This document shows positions 1 through 6,739 of a stretch of 7,865 nt of DNA, piece after piece (position 1 is the stretch's first letter; each line of letters starts with the position of its first letter). The DNA is from JACCTH01 sp035253825. Its GTDB lineage: Bacteria > Actinomycetota > Acidimicrobiia > Spongiisociales > ZC4RG35. The stretch lies in NCBI GenBank assembly GCA_035253825.1, contig DATFBM010000022.1:1-7865 (forward strand), given 5' to 3'. A model generated the notes under the pieces. The model searched no databases. It was not told the origin of the DNA and was given only the letters and a program-made list of their open reading frames with translations. The position numbers and the translations under genes were made by a program.

Positions 1-713
1 GAAGCAAGGACAAACGTCGGCGCGAGGATGTTGGGGAGAATGTGGCGAAACATGATCCGGCCAGATGAGAAACCACCAGCCCTGGCCGCCTCGATGAATT
101 CGCGTTCTTTCAAGACCAGTACCTCACCGCGAACTACCCGAGCGATGGCAGCCAGGTTGACGAGGCCCACCGCCAGGACCACCGGGAAGAGGCCTTCCCC
201 GAATCCGCCGGTGAAGAGGACGGCAACCAGGATGAGAGGAAACCCCCAAACGAAATCGGTGATCCCGCGGATTGCTCTATCGCGCCATCCCCCGCTGAAG
301 CCGCCGACGAGCCCCAACAGGATCCCCAGGATCATGGAGATGGCGGTCACGCCGAGGGCAACCAGGAGCGATACCCGGATTCCGACGAAGAGACGTTGCG
401 CCACGTCGCGACCGAGGTGGTCGGTGCCGAACAGATAGAACTGAAGAGACCCAGTGGGCAGCTGGGCCGTCGAGAACGGGGGCAGGTGGGTGTTGCGAAG
501 CTGTTGAGAGGTGTAGTTCGCTCCGAAGATCACCGGCCCGAGGACCGCCCCCGCCAAAACCACCAGCCCGAGCAAACCCCCAGCGACGACCAGCCGGTTG
601 CGTCGGGCCCCCAGCAGCAGCCGTTGCAACGTCTTGCGGTGCTGGCTCTCCTCGAACGCGAGAAGCTGCGCCTCCCAGGCGGTTTTGTACTCTGCGACGC
701 TGGTCTGGGTCAT
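1..713 (-). CDS. Peptide/nickel-type ABC transporter permease, DppC/OppC family (partial)
   Basis: This is an inner-membrane permease subunit of a peptide/nickel-type ABC importer. Translating the minus strand from the ATG at 711-713 gives 237 codons running off the left edge. Seen: a cytoplasmic N-terminus with a basic patch (about residues 26-40), a first hydrophobic helix at 41-63, a periplasmic segment, and the DppC-type motif FGTDHLGRDV at 95-104. Further hydrophobic helices follow, then the EAA loop that contacts the ATPase (EFIEAARAGG at 205-214, ending RHILPN at 223-228). Family members are usually 280-300 residues, so about 50-60 C-terminal residues lie outside. An in-frame TAG lies upstream with no other start between, so this ATG is forced, although its Shine-Dalgarno sequence is poor. 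It follows the binding-protein gene by 52 bp in the same direction and is probably in its operon. No DppB-type partner lies between them. Confidence 0.93.
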   Translation of the reverse strand, partial: MTQTSVAEYKTAWEAQLLAFEESQHRKTLQRLLLGARRNRLVVAGGLLGLVVLAGAVLGPVIFGANYTSQQLRNTHLPPFSTAQLPTGSLQFYLFGTDHLGRDVAQRLFVGIRVSLLVALGVTAISMILGILLGLVGGFSGGWRDRAIRGITDFVWGFPLILVAVLFTGGFGEGLFPVVLAVGLVNLAAIARVVRGEVLVLKEREFIEAARAGGFSSGRIMFRHILPNILAPTFVLA

Positions 714-750
714 CTGCCGGAAGGGGCCATGAATTGTGGTCGTTCGGCAG
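714..750 (-). repeat. Inverted repeat (possible hairpin) between binding-protein and permease genes
   Basis: CTGCCG at 714-719 and CGGCAG at 745-750 are perfect 6-base arms, extendable by two pairs past a one-base bulge. They are separated by about 25 nt. On the minus-strand transcript the hairpin would sit directly against the permease ATG. Such intercistronic stems can protect the upstream mRNA or dampen translation of the downstream gene. That role is inference; the stem is short and there is no U-tract. Confidence 0.35.
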
Positions 751-765
751 CGACCCTAGTTGCTC

Positions 766-2493
766 CTACGCCTCGATCCACACGTCGTTGTAGAACGGGT
801 AGAGGTTCCAAACGTAGGGCGACCAACCGTGGACCCGGTTGTTCTTGACGAACGTGGCGTTCTGGTTCATGAGTGATAGGAACGGCAACTCCTCAGCCCA
901 GGCCATCTGGAACTCCGAGGCCGCAGCTTGCGCATCCTCCGCGGTCGCCGAGTTTTGCCAGTTCTCGATCGCAGTGTCGATGCGAGGAACCACAGCGTGA
1001 GAGAAGTTGGGCACTGGAATGAAGGCGCTTCCGGCAAACAACGTGAGCACGTCGATTGGGATCGGCCACAGCCAGAAGAAGAGCGACATCGGAACCGAGT
1101 CGCGTCCGGGCGCGGACTGCCTTTCGAACGCGACTGCCCGGTCGACAACATTGACCTGCGCGTCCACACCTACCTCACTGAAGGCGGCCGACACAGCCGA
1201 AGCCACTGCTTCCTGGGTAGATTCCGCCTCCACCATCAGCTCGAACGAGAACTTGGTGCCGTCTCGCTCACGAATCCCATCCGCTCCGACTACCCAACCT
1301 GCCTCGTCGAGCAACTCGTTGGCCCGGGCGACGTCGTAGTTGTTCAAAGCCTCAACCGCCGGGTCGTAGTTGCGGTCGGTCGTCGGGAAGGGGCCATAGG
1401 TGGCGGCACCGTTGCCCGACAGAATGGCCGCCACCATCGCCTCGCGGTCCAAGGCATGCGAGAGACCTTGACGGGTCTCCTTATCCCCGAAGAACTCGGG
1501 GTAGTCGTGGTTCATGGACAGCATGTAGCCGGACCACTCCGGGAACTTGTAGACCGTCAGGTCCGGGTTGCCTTCGAGCCGAGCCACGTCGGTGTGGGCC
1601 GGTCCGATCACCGTGTCAATATCACCATTCTCGAGCTGGGTTGCCCGCTGGGCCGCTTCGGTGATCACTGTCCAGCGGATAGCGTCGAGGTAGGCCGGGC
1701 CCTTGTTCTCGAAGAACGGGGTGCGACTGCCCGGGTAGTCGGCCCACTTGTTGACCAATACATGGCTGCCGGGCACCCACTCCTCGTGCGTAAAGGGTCC
1801 GGTGCCATCGGCGATTTCGGTGCCGTAGGTTGTCGACTCGGCGCCACCGGCGTCGTTCCAAGCCTGGATGTTGGATAGCGCCCAATAACCAGTCTTGTGG
1901 GGGCCGAGAACGCCAATCCACGGGTTCTTCATCCTGATGACGAGGGTGTTGGCGTCCGGTGCCTCATAGGTGTCCACTGGGGCAGCCAGGCCGGCGATGA
2001 AGCTCGTCGATTGGAGCGTCTTGTAGAACTCAGCCATGGTGGTGGCATCGAGATCCGCCCCGGAATGGAACTTGGTCCCACTCGGGATGTTGAAGGTGTA
2101 GGTGAGACCGTCGTCCGAGGCTTCGAAAGTGTCAGCGATCTGTGCCGCCGTTTCGCCCTCTGGGTCGTCGGTGAGAATCGTCTCGTAGATGGCAAAGAAG
2201 GCCGGGTCGTACCAGTTGGTTGTCAAGGGATCGTGCTTGGAAACGTCGCGGTTGTAGCCCTCCCGCAGCGTGCCCCCTTGCACTGGGGCTCCCGCGGCAG
2301 TAGTTGACGCGCCGGCAGCTGCCGTAGTGGTGCTGGTCCCCTGAGCGCAGGCGGCGAGGACCGCCGATGCCGCGCTGAGCGTCAACCCGGTGGCCAGGGC
2401 CTTCCGCATGAACTCCCTGCGGGTTATGAGCTTGCGCTGGTAGGCGTCAACGATCGGTTCGAGCTCAGAATCAAGGCTCTGAAGTTCCTTCAT
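766..2493 (-). CDS. ABC transporter substrate-binding lipoprotein, family 5 (SBP_bac_5), Tat-exported
   Basis: This is the extracytoplasmic receptor of a peptide/nickel/opine-type ABC importer, 575 residues. Seen: a long N-region, a twin-arginine motif (TRREFMRK, residues 24-31), a hydrophobic stretch, and a lipobox LAAC ending at Cys49. It is therefore predicted to be a Tat-exported lipoprotein. A Thr/Ala/Gly-rich linker (about 50-72) leads into the binding domain. Family 5 hallmarks are DDGLTYTFNIPSG (about 127-139) followed by KFHSG, GTGPFTHEEWVPG (about 230-242), then NGDIDTVIGP, ALDREAMVAAILSG and ANELLDEAGW. Total length is normal for the family. The open frame extends upstream to a TTG at 2509-2511. 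I prefer ATG at 2491-2493 because GGTGAGGAG sits 3 nt upstream and the extra six residues would be encoded by that ribosome site. Ligand specificity cannot be read; peptides, nickel complexes, opines and glycosides all occur in the family. Confidence 0.95.
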   Translation of the reverse strand: MKELQSLDSELEPIVDAYQRKLITRREFMRKALATGLTLSAASAVLAACAQGTSTTTAAAGASTTAAGAPVQGGTLREGYNRDVSKHDPLTTNWYDPAFFAIYETILTDDPEGETAAQIADTFEASDDGLTYTFNIPSGTKFHSGADLDATTMAEFYKTLQSTSFIAGLAAPVDTYEAPDANTLVIRMKNPWIGVLGPHKTGYWALSNIQAWNDAGGAESTTYGTEIADGTGPFTHEEWVPGSHVLVNKWADYPGSRTPFFENKGPAYLDAIRWTVITEAAQRATQLENGDIDTVIGPAHTDVARLEGNPDLTVYKFPEWSGYMLSMNHDYPEFFGDKETRQGLSHALDREAMVAAILSGNGAATYGPFPTTDRNYDPAVEALNNYDVARANELLDEAGWVVGADGIRERDGTKFSFELMVEAESTQEAVASAVSAAFSEVGVDAQVNVVDRAVAFERQSAPGRDSVPMSLFFWLWPIPIDVLTLFAGSAFIPVPNFSHAVVPRIDTAIENWQNSATAEDAQAAASEFQMAWAEELPFLSLMNQNATFVKNNRVHGWSPYVWNLYPFYNDVWIEA

Positions 2494-2496
2494 GGT

Positions 2497-2505
2497 CTCC
2501 TCACC
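2497..2505 (-). promoter_or_regulatory. Ribosome binding site fixing the start of the binding-protein gene
   Basis: Read on the minus strand, GGTGAGGAG lies 3 nt before the ATG at 2493. It matches the anti-Shine-Dalgarno sequence well and falls inside the alternative reading from the TTG at 2511, which argues against that longer start. Confidence 0.6.
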
Positions 2506-2517
2506 ATCCAATGACAG

Positions 2518-2531
2518 GCGCCAACTGGCGC
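2518..2531. repeat. Inverted repeat, candidate operator
   Basis: GCGCCA and TGGCGC are perfect 6-base arms around a 2-base centre. This 14 bp dyad is the size expected for a dimeric helix-turn-helix regulator. It lies between the possible minus-strand -10 and the importer start codon, so a bound repressor could block that transcript. No regulator gene is in the window. The operator role is inference. Confidence 0.4.
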
Positions 2532-2619
2532 AGTTTGACGGTCGCTCATCGTATACGGTGGCTCTCCGGCAGGCAGGGCACGGGGCGGGTTATCTTGATC
2601 TCCAGCTGCAGGAGGCTTC

Positions 2620-3576
2620 GTGGCGTTCCTTGTGACCGGCTCATCAGGGTGTATCGGCGCGTGGACCGTGGCCATTCTCCACGGCCGCGGGGTCCCCGTG
2701 GTGGGAGCAGATCTCACCGACGACCGCCGACGCTTGCGGTATCTCATGAGCGATGCCGAAATCGACCGTGTCCGCTTCGAGCGGGTCGACGTCACAAGCC
2801 TCGAGTCGGTCACGCGGGTCACTGCCGCGGCCGGCATCACCAACATCGTCCATCTCGCTGGTCTGCAGGTGCCGTTTTGTCGCTCCGATCCGGTTCTCGG
2901 AGCCCAGGTCAACGTCGTCGGCACAGCCACGATTCTGGAGGCGGCCCGTCGTAGCGACGGCCAGGTCAGAGGCGTCAGCTATGCCAGCTCATTGGCTGTC
3001 TACGGTCCCCCGGAGCTGTACCCCGATGCCCGTGTTGATGACGAATCCCAGCTTGCTCCCGCCACTCTCTATGGCATCTACAAGCAGGCGGACGAAGGCA
3101 TTGCTCTCCGCTACGCCGCCGATTACGGGCTGGGTTCGGTTGGCCTGCGGCCGACCATCGTTTACGGCCCCGGCCGTGACCAAGGCCTGACCTCGGATCC
3201 CACCAAGGCGATGCTGGCCGTGGCAGCCGGGAAACCTGGACATATTGGATTCGGCGGCCGCTCCGTTCTCCATCATGCCGAGGATGTTGCCAATGCTTTT
3301 ATCACCGCAGCTCAGGTCGAAGGCGCCGACGGCCGCGCCCTGAATGTGCCCGGCTCTGAGGTAGCCCTCGACGAGGTGGCGCAAGCAATACGCGAAGTCG
3401 TCTCGGGAGCCGAGGTCACGGTTGACCCGACCCCGCTTCCCTTTCCTGAAGGCGTGGATCCGAGCTCGTATGTCCGCATAGTTGGCACCGGGCTCCGGCC
3501 CCTCGAGCAAGGCGTCCCTGATTCCATCGAACATTTCCGACGACTCCTCGCTGACGGCCTGATTCATACCGGTTGA
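2620..3576 (+). CDS. NAD-dependent epimerase/dehydratase family protein (extended SDR)
   Basis: This is a Rossmann-fold extended short-chain dehydrogenase/reductase of 318 residues, a normal length for sugar-nucleotide epimerases and related enzymes. Seen: the nucleotide-binding TGSSGCIG at 6-13 with Gly7, Gly10 and Gly13; Asp31 after strand 2, which favours NAD over NADP; DVT at 57-59; and HLAG at 78-81. Ser124 lies in SSLAVYG, and Tyr151 and Lys155 form YxxxK. The Ser124 and YG spacing resembles UDP-glucose 4-epimerase (GalE). The start is GTG at 2620, four bases after GGAGG. The gene is divergent from the importer and convergent with the hydrolase at 3605, so it is probably monocistronic. 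Its real substrate could be a sugar nucleotide, a sugar acid or a non-sugar alcohol/ketone. Family assignment is secure; substrate is unknown. Confidence 0.9.
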   Translation: MAFLVTGSSGCIGAWTVAILHGRGVPVVGADLTDDRRRLRYLMSDAEIDRVRFERVDVTSLESVTRVTAAAGITNIVHLAGLQVPFCRSDPVLGAQVNVVGTATILEAARRSDGQVRGVSYASSLAVYGPPELYPDARVDDESQLAPATLYGIYKQADEGIALRYAADYGLGSVGLRPTIVYGPGRDQGLTSDPTKAMLAVAAGKPGHIGFGGRSVLHHAEDVANAFITAAQVEGADGRALNVPGSEVALDEVAQAIREVVSGAEVTVDPTPLPFPEGVDPSSYVRIVGTGLRPLEQGVPDSIEHFRRLLADGLIHTG

Positions 3577-3604
3577 GATTCTGGCGGGTGTCGTCAGGCG
3601 GGGA

Positions 3605-4678
3605 TCAGGGTTTGGTTGCGAAGACTGAGAGCCGGGCGGAGCTCACCGCCTCCGTTGCCCCCTCGCTCAGACCGCGGCCCACATCGCCCGGGCCGAACAC
3701 GTCGTAGAGATGGGCCACGCTCACATGGTCGAGCACCTTCCAGACTTCTACGGCCTCCGGATAGCCGGGACTGCAGCCGTTGGCCAGAGCTCGAATCGAG
3801 CCCAGCCAGGTAGTCAAACGGCCCAACTGGCCCGAGGCCGCCGTCCAAGCAGGGCAGAGATCCACTAGGGCCGAATGACCACCGGTTGCGATCACGACCA
3901 AACGCGCGGTTCCGGCCATTCGCTCGTACAGAAGCTCGCTGACGAAGGCCGGAATCACCGAGTCGTCCTCCTCTGCGAACACCAGCGCCGGTTTCCGGCC
4001 AGCGTTCTCGGTCAATGCGCCGCGTCCGGAAAGGGCGATGAAGGTGTCGACGCCTTCCAAATCACCAGCCGCAACAGCAGTCGTTGCCCCAGCTGAGTAT
4101 CCAGCCACGGCGATACGGGTTCCGTCGACGACCGCAGCTAGTTCGCTGCTTCTGCCATCTGCCAGAGCCTCCAGCACGGTCCGGACATCACCGAGGTCGT
4201 TGTCGGCCGAGCGACGGGCGGTCCCTTCGATCGCCGCCCGAAAGCCCCTGCCTTCGTGGTCGGGTGCTGCCACGACAAATCCCCACGAGGCGAGGTGGAT
4301 TGTGTAGAACGAGGACATCTGGCGGTAGCCCCCAAAGCCATGACTGAAGACCACCAGCGGAAATGGCCCCTGGCCGCTCGGTGGGGCGTCACGAAATGCT
4401 CCGGTGTCGAGAACCGGAAAGAGGTCAGGAGGAATCTGCGGTCTGATCGCGGTCGGCCACACCGATCGGTGATCAAAAGCTTCCGATTGCAAACCACCGA
4501 CGGATGCTCCCTCCACCGGGTACCAGATTTCGGTAACAGGCCCATCTCCAGGTCGGAAGGTGGTGACGCCGACCGAGAAGGGTCCCGAGCCGGAGAAATC
4601 TGGCAGGCCGCTTTGACGGACCCGCAGCGTCACGAGCAATGCCACGGCCAGGGCCGCCGCCAGGACCAGACCGAGCAA
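3605..4678 (-). CDS. Membrane-anchored alpha/beta hydrolase, PAF-acetylhydrolase/dienelactone-hydrolase-like
   Basis: This predicted serine hydrolase has 357 residues and probably acts outside the cytoplasmic membrane. Seen: an N-terminal hydrophobic helix (about 2-18) followed by a basic patch; strand and oxyanion segment VVFSHGFGG (109-117); nucleophile elbow GYSAG (193-197) with Ser195; acid candidates Asp238/Asp239 in EEDDSVIP; and His268 in GGHSAL. Order and spacing match the PAF-acetylhydrolase/chlorophyllase-like branch. About 65 residues after the helix-rich core match nothing I know. The annotated start is TTG at 4676-4678. It has no good Shine-Dalgarno, and the frame stays open upstream to a TGA at 4781-4783 without ATG, GTG or TTG. 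A later GTG (residue 12 or 16) would destroy the membrane helix. The gene follows the Ntn hydrolase by 52 bp and is last in the run. An ester or lactone substrate is likely; which one is unknown. Confidence 0.85.
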   Translation of the reverse strand: MLGLVLAAALAVALLVTLRVRQSGLPDFSGSGPFSVGVTTFRPGDGPVTEIWYPVEGASVGGLQSEAFDHRSVWPTAIRPQIPPDLFPVLDTGAFRDAPPSGQGPFPLVVFSHGFGGYRQMSSFYTIHLASWGFVVAAPDHEGRGFRAAIEGTARRSADNDLGDVRTVLEALADGRSSELAAVVDGTRIAVAGYSAGATTAVAAGDLEGVDTFIALSGRGALTENAGRKPALVFAEEDDSVIPAFVSELLYERMAGTARLVVIATGGHSALVDLCPAWTAASGQLGRLTTWLGSIRALANGCSPGYPEAVEVWKVLDHVSVAHLYDVFGPGDVGRGLSEGATEAVSSARLSVFATKP

Positions 4679-4730
4679 CTGGCGGCCGCGGTCGTTGTTC
4701 AGGCCACGTTCCGATCGGGAGGGCCCTTGG

Positions 4731-5540
4731 TTAGACGCTGGCGACTGCCCTCGCGGAGGGGTATGTGTCGCGCAGCATCTTCACGGTTTCCGCCGTGAAC
4801 CGATCGCCGAGAGGAAGTTCGAGCACGATCGGGTCCCCGGCGGTGCAGGGCTGGCCTTGACGAACGTGAAGCGTCGTCAGGTCAGCCTGGCGCCTGATCA
4901 GGTAGGTGTAGACGGTGCTGTAACCGCGGTGATTGCAGATTCCTGTGGGACCGTCGTCGTGTGACGTCTGCAGCTCGAAAATTTCCTCAACCGTTTCGGC
5001 CCTGGCAACTCGGGACAACACCGACTTGAGTCGGGGCCCGCTGGTGACTGTGTCATCGTCGTCGCTGGTAGCTCCCAGCACCACGTGATGGTTGGACCTT
5101 CCTAAGCGATCGCCCCCGAATGAGACCTCGATCCGATCGCTGCGGACCTCCACCGCCGCGGTTTGATTGTCGTCGATCATCACCAGATTGGCCCAAAGAA
5201 ATGGTCTCTCGCTCACTGCTTGCCGGACGGCTTCGATGGCCGTCGGCACGTCGGTGCCTTCCCGCAACGCGATCTCCACGAGTCGGTCGTAGTTGTCGTG
5301 ATCGGGAAGCGTGCGAACGTTCGAATCGCAACACAAGAGCCCATGACGATTGGCGCCGATCGAGAACCCCGAGAACTCGTCAGCCTCAGGGTCTTCACTC
5401 GCCCAGGTGGTGATTCCTTCCACCCCGAAGAGGTCGCGTTCGACCACGAGCCGGTCATCGAAGTGGCGGCGGCCGAAGTCCTTGTTCTTGAACAGCAGAT
5501 AATCAGCCGGGCCGAGCCGCAGTACCCCGGTGGTGCACAT
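4731..5540 (-). CDS. N-terminal-nucleophile amidohydrolase/acyltransferase, C45 (isopenicillin-N acyltransferase-like) family
   Basis: This predicted cysteine Ntn hydrolase has 269 residues and cleaves linear amides or transfers acyl groups. Seen: MCTT at the start, so Cys2 becomes the nucleophile after Met removal; then FKNKDF (17-22) with Asp21. Position 18 is Lys where bile salt hydrolases have Arg. SIGANRHGL lies at 60-68. NLVMIDDN (118-125) matches the family's DxxG/E strand, and GRSNHH (147-152) holds the Asn150 expected for the oxyanion hole. GICNHRG (200-206) and RQGQPC further on resemble the C-terminal signature of the acyl-CoA:6-aminopenicillanate acyltransferase group. It is shorter than bile salt or penicillin V hydrolases (about 315-340). 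The ATG at 5538-5540 has no Shine-Dalgarno but has a -10-like box 6 nt upstream. No signal peptide is seen, so it is probably cytoplasmic. It lies 46 bp after the SDR and 52 bp before the membrane hydrolase. The substrate is unknown. Confidence 0.85.
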   Translation of the reverse strand: MCTTGVLRLGPADYLLFKNKDFGRRHFDDRLVVERDLFGVEGITTWASEDPEADEFSGFSIGANRHGLLCCDSNVRTLPDHDNYDRLVEIALREGTDVPTAIEAVRQAVSERPFLWANLVMIDDNQTAAVEVRSDRIEVSFGGDRLGRSNHHVVLGATSDDDDTVTSGPRLKSVLSRVARAETVEEIFELQTSHDDGPTGICNHRGYSTVYTYLIRRQADLTTLHVRQGQPCTAGDPIVLELPLGDRFTAETVKMLRDTYPSARAVASV

Positions 5541-5546
5541 ACGACG

Positions 5547-5552
5547 AGTCTA
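5547..5552 (-). promoter_or_regulatory. Candidate -10 box for a leaderless transcript of the Ntn hydrolase
   Basis: Read on the minus strand, TAGACT (pattern TANNNT) ends 6 nt before the ATG at 5540, and no ribosome site lies between. RNA would start at or next to the A of the ATG, the arrangement of actinobacterial leaderless genes. No good -35 hexamer is visible. The box may be chance. Confidence 0.35.
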
Positions 5553-5586
5553 AAGCGGCCTGCTTCGGCTCGACCTTCTCCGCCGC

Positions 5587-6375
5587 TCAAGTCTCGGGGA
5601 CGTCGTATACCTGCGCAGTCAGCGCCCCGTCGACGACCAGGTTGGCACCGCTCACATATTTGGCATCGTCGGAAGCCAGGTAGAGAAAGGCGCCGGCGAT
5701 GTCGTCGGCGGCCGCCAGGCGATTCATGGGCACCACCGGGAACCCCTCGCGACGCCACTTCTCCATCAGCTCCTCACCCACCAAGTCGACGGATTGCTGG
5801 GTATCGGCGGGGCCCGGGCTGACGCAGTTGCATCGGATCCCGTATGGGGCACATTCGACCGCAATCGCCTTGGCAAGGGACACCAGCCCCGCTTTCGCGA
5901 CGCAATAAGCGGTGAACCCGCGACCGTGGCCGAGAGAGCTGATCGATGACGTGAAGAGAATCACCCCGCCCCCGGTCTCCTTCATTGCTTGGGCGGCGCG
6001 CAGAGCAAGGGCGTAATAGGCGTCGAGATTGACGGAGAGCACTCGCCGCCACTGGTCGAGGGTCATATCGACGAACGGCACGTCGACCCATGCCGCGGCA
6101 TTGCTGATGAGGATGTCGAGCCGGGAATCGACCTCGAGTGCCTGCTCCACCGCCGCCACGCAGTTCTCCATCGAGCCGAGATCGATGTTGATCGGAATCG
6201 GGGTCGCCCCGTATTTGGCGATCAGCGGGGCGGTGTCGTCAAGTCGCTCTTGCTTGTAGTCGACCAGATAGACGTTGCCCGCCCCTTCCTCGGCAAAACG
6301 CTCGGCGGTGCGTCTGCCAAAGCCGCTTCCCGCCCCGGTGATGAAGACGTTTTTTCCTTCGAATCGTCGGGTCAT
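5587..6375 (-). CDS. Classical short-chain dehydrogenase/reductase (SDR) oxidoreductase
   Basis: This is an NAD(P)-dependent alcohol dehydrogenase or ketone reductase of 262 residues, typical for classical SDRs. Seen: cofactor motif TGAGSGFG (13-20); Asp39 at the end of strand 2 (LVDYK), which indicates NAD(H); acidic DL at 65-66; SNAAA at 91-95 in place of the usual NNAG; and Asn116. Ser144 lies in TSSISS, with Tyr157 and Lys161 in YCVAK. The family segment SPGPADT follows, with a C-terminal YVSGANLVVDGA. The complete tetrad predicts an active enzyme. The ATG at 6373-6375 is preceded by GAGGAG with a 6 nt spacer. That ribosome site overlaps the stop codon of the upstream EthD gene, so the two are probably translationally coupled. 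Substrate is unknown; its partners suggest a hydroxy or keto intermediate of a catabolic route. Confidence 0.93.
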   Translation of the reverse strand: MTRRFEGKNVFITGAGSGFGRRTAERFAEEGAGNVYLVDYKQERLDDTAPLIAKYGATPIPINIDLGSMENCVAAVEQALEVDSRLDILISNAAAWVDVPFVDMTLDQWRRVLSVNLDAYYALALRAAQAMKETGGGVILFTSSISSLGHGRGFTAYCVAKAGLVSLAKAIAVECAPYGIRCNCVSPGPADTQQSVDLVGEELMEKWRREGFPVVPMNRLAAADDIAGAFLYLASDDAKYVSGANLVVDGALTAQVYDVPET

Positions 6376-6381
6376 GTTTGA

Positions 6382-6388
6382 CTCCTCA
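6382..6388 (-). promoter_or_regulatory. Ribosome binding site overlapping the EthD stop codon
   Basis: On the minus strand TGAGGAG contains both the TGA stop of the EthD gene and the Shine-Dalgarno GAGGAG of the SDR gene, 6 nt before its ATG. Ribosomes finishing EthD could reinitiate directly on the SDR. Confidence 0.7.
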
Positions 6389-6736
6389 GGCCGTGGGAAG
6401 AACCGGATTGCGGTTCGGGGGTGGGATGATCACGTGCTCTTTCACCAGCCAAAACGTCCCCGTGGTCTTGGCATAACGAGGTACGTCTTCCCACGCCGCC
6501 GCCACCTCGGGGGATGCCCCCGCCTTCTCGAACGCGGCTTCGTCGTCGAACCACTGCTCGACAAATGCCTCGGTTTCGAGCTCTCCTTGCAGCTTGCGAA
6601 TCACCTCGGAGACCACATACCCCCGGAGGCCGGGAGCGCGCCGGGAGATGGGAGCGTGAACCTCCATCCAGTAATCGAAGAAGTCCTTGGTGGTGAAGTC
6701 GTCCCGTTTGTAGGCCGTACCGATCGCCTTGATCAT
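6386..6736 (-). CDS. EthD-domain protein (dimeric alpha/beta barrel)
   Basis: This small ferredoxin-like-fold protein of 116 residues belongs to the EthD family. Members include an accessory protein of bacterial ether degradation and polyketide-type cyclases or decarboxylases. Seen: an initial strand MIKAIGTAYKR, the signature DFFDYWMEVHAP (18-29) with His27, PGLRGYVVSEV (35-45), a W/F-rich helix (AFVEQWFDDEAAFEKA) and a C-terminal strand FWLVKEHVII. One full EthD unit is present. The frame opens at an ATG at 6764-6766, but I choose ATG 6734-6736 because AAGGAGGAG lies 3 nt before it and the ten extra residues do not look like EthD sequence. It lies between an alpha/beta hydrolase (51 bp upstream) and the SDR (10 bp downstream). 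EthD proteins often sit in catabolic operons without known catalytic function, so its exact job is open. Confidence 0.88.
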   Translation of the reverse strand: MIKAIGTAYKRDDFTTKDFFDYWMEVHAPISRRAPGLRGYVVSEVIRKLQGELETEAFVEQWFDDEAAFEKAGASPEVAAAWEDVPRYAKTTGTFWLVKEHVIIPPPNRNPVLPTA

Positions 6737-6739
6737 CAG

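Larger units (their letters stand above)
2494..2619. promoter_or_regulatory. Divergent control region between importer operon and SDR gene
   Basis: This 126 bp non-coding gap separates divergent genes and should hold both promoters. Seen: a near-palindrome (separate entry); TATACGAT read on the minus strand around 2548-2555, which fits a TANNNT -10 box for the importer operon; and TATCTT at 2591-2596 as a possible -10 for the rightward gene, 14 nt before its GGAGG. Neither has a convincing -35 at 16-18 bp. A TTGACG at 2535-2540 has no matching -10 at normal spacing. The promoter calls are weak; the regulatory role follows from gene orientation. Confidence 0.4.

Noticed and set aside
28..848. 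Two overlapping plus-strand frames over the permease and the end of the binding-protein gene
   Set aside because: Composition is Arg/Pro/Thr-rich shadow sequence; the minus strand gives a textbook DppC permease.
928..1878. Long open frame (316 codons) on the plus strand opposite the binding-protein gene
   Set aside because: It lies wholly antisense to a gene with clear domain signatures, has no recognisable motif, and such frames are common opposite GC-rich genes.
2535..2540. TTGACG as a -35 box for the rightward SDR gene
   Set aside because: No TANNNT sequence lies 16-18 bp downstream; the nearest, TATACG, is only 11 bp away.
2989..3567. 192-codon minus-strand frame opposite the epimerase-like gene
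   Set aside because: The plus strand carries the full Rossmann and catalytic motifs; the antisense product shows no family features or ribosome site.
3551..3597. CTGACG/CGTCAG arms across the convergent gene ends, considered as a terminator
   Set aside because: The loop is about 35 nt, the arms are only 6 bases and there is no U-tract in either direction.
5163..5822. 219-codon plus-strand frame across the Ntn hydrolase and SDR
   Set aside because: It spans two real minus-strand genes and their gap, is rich in Arg and Pro as expected of out-of-frame GC-rich sequence, and matches nothing.
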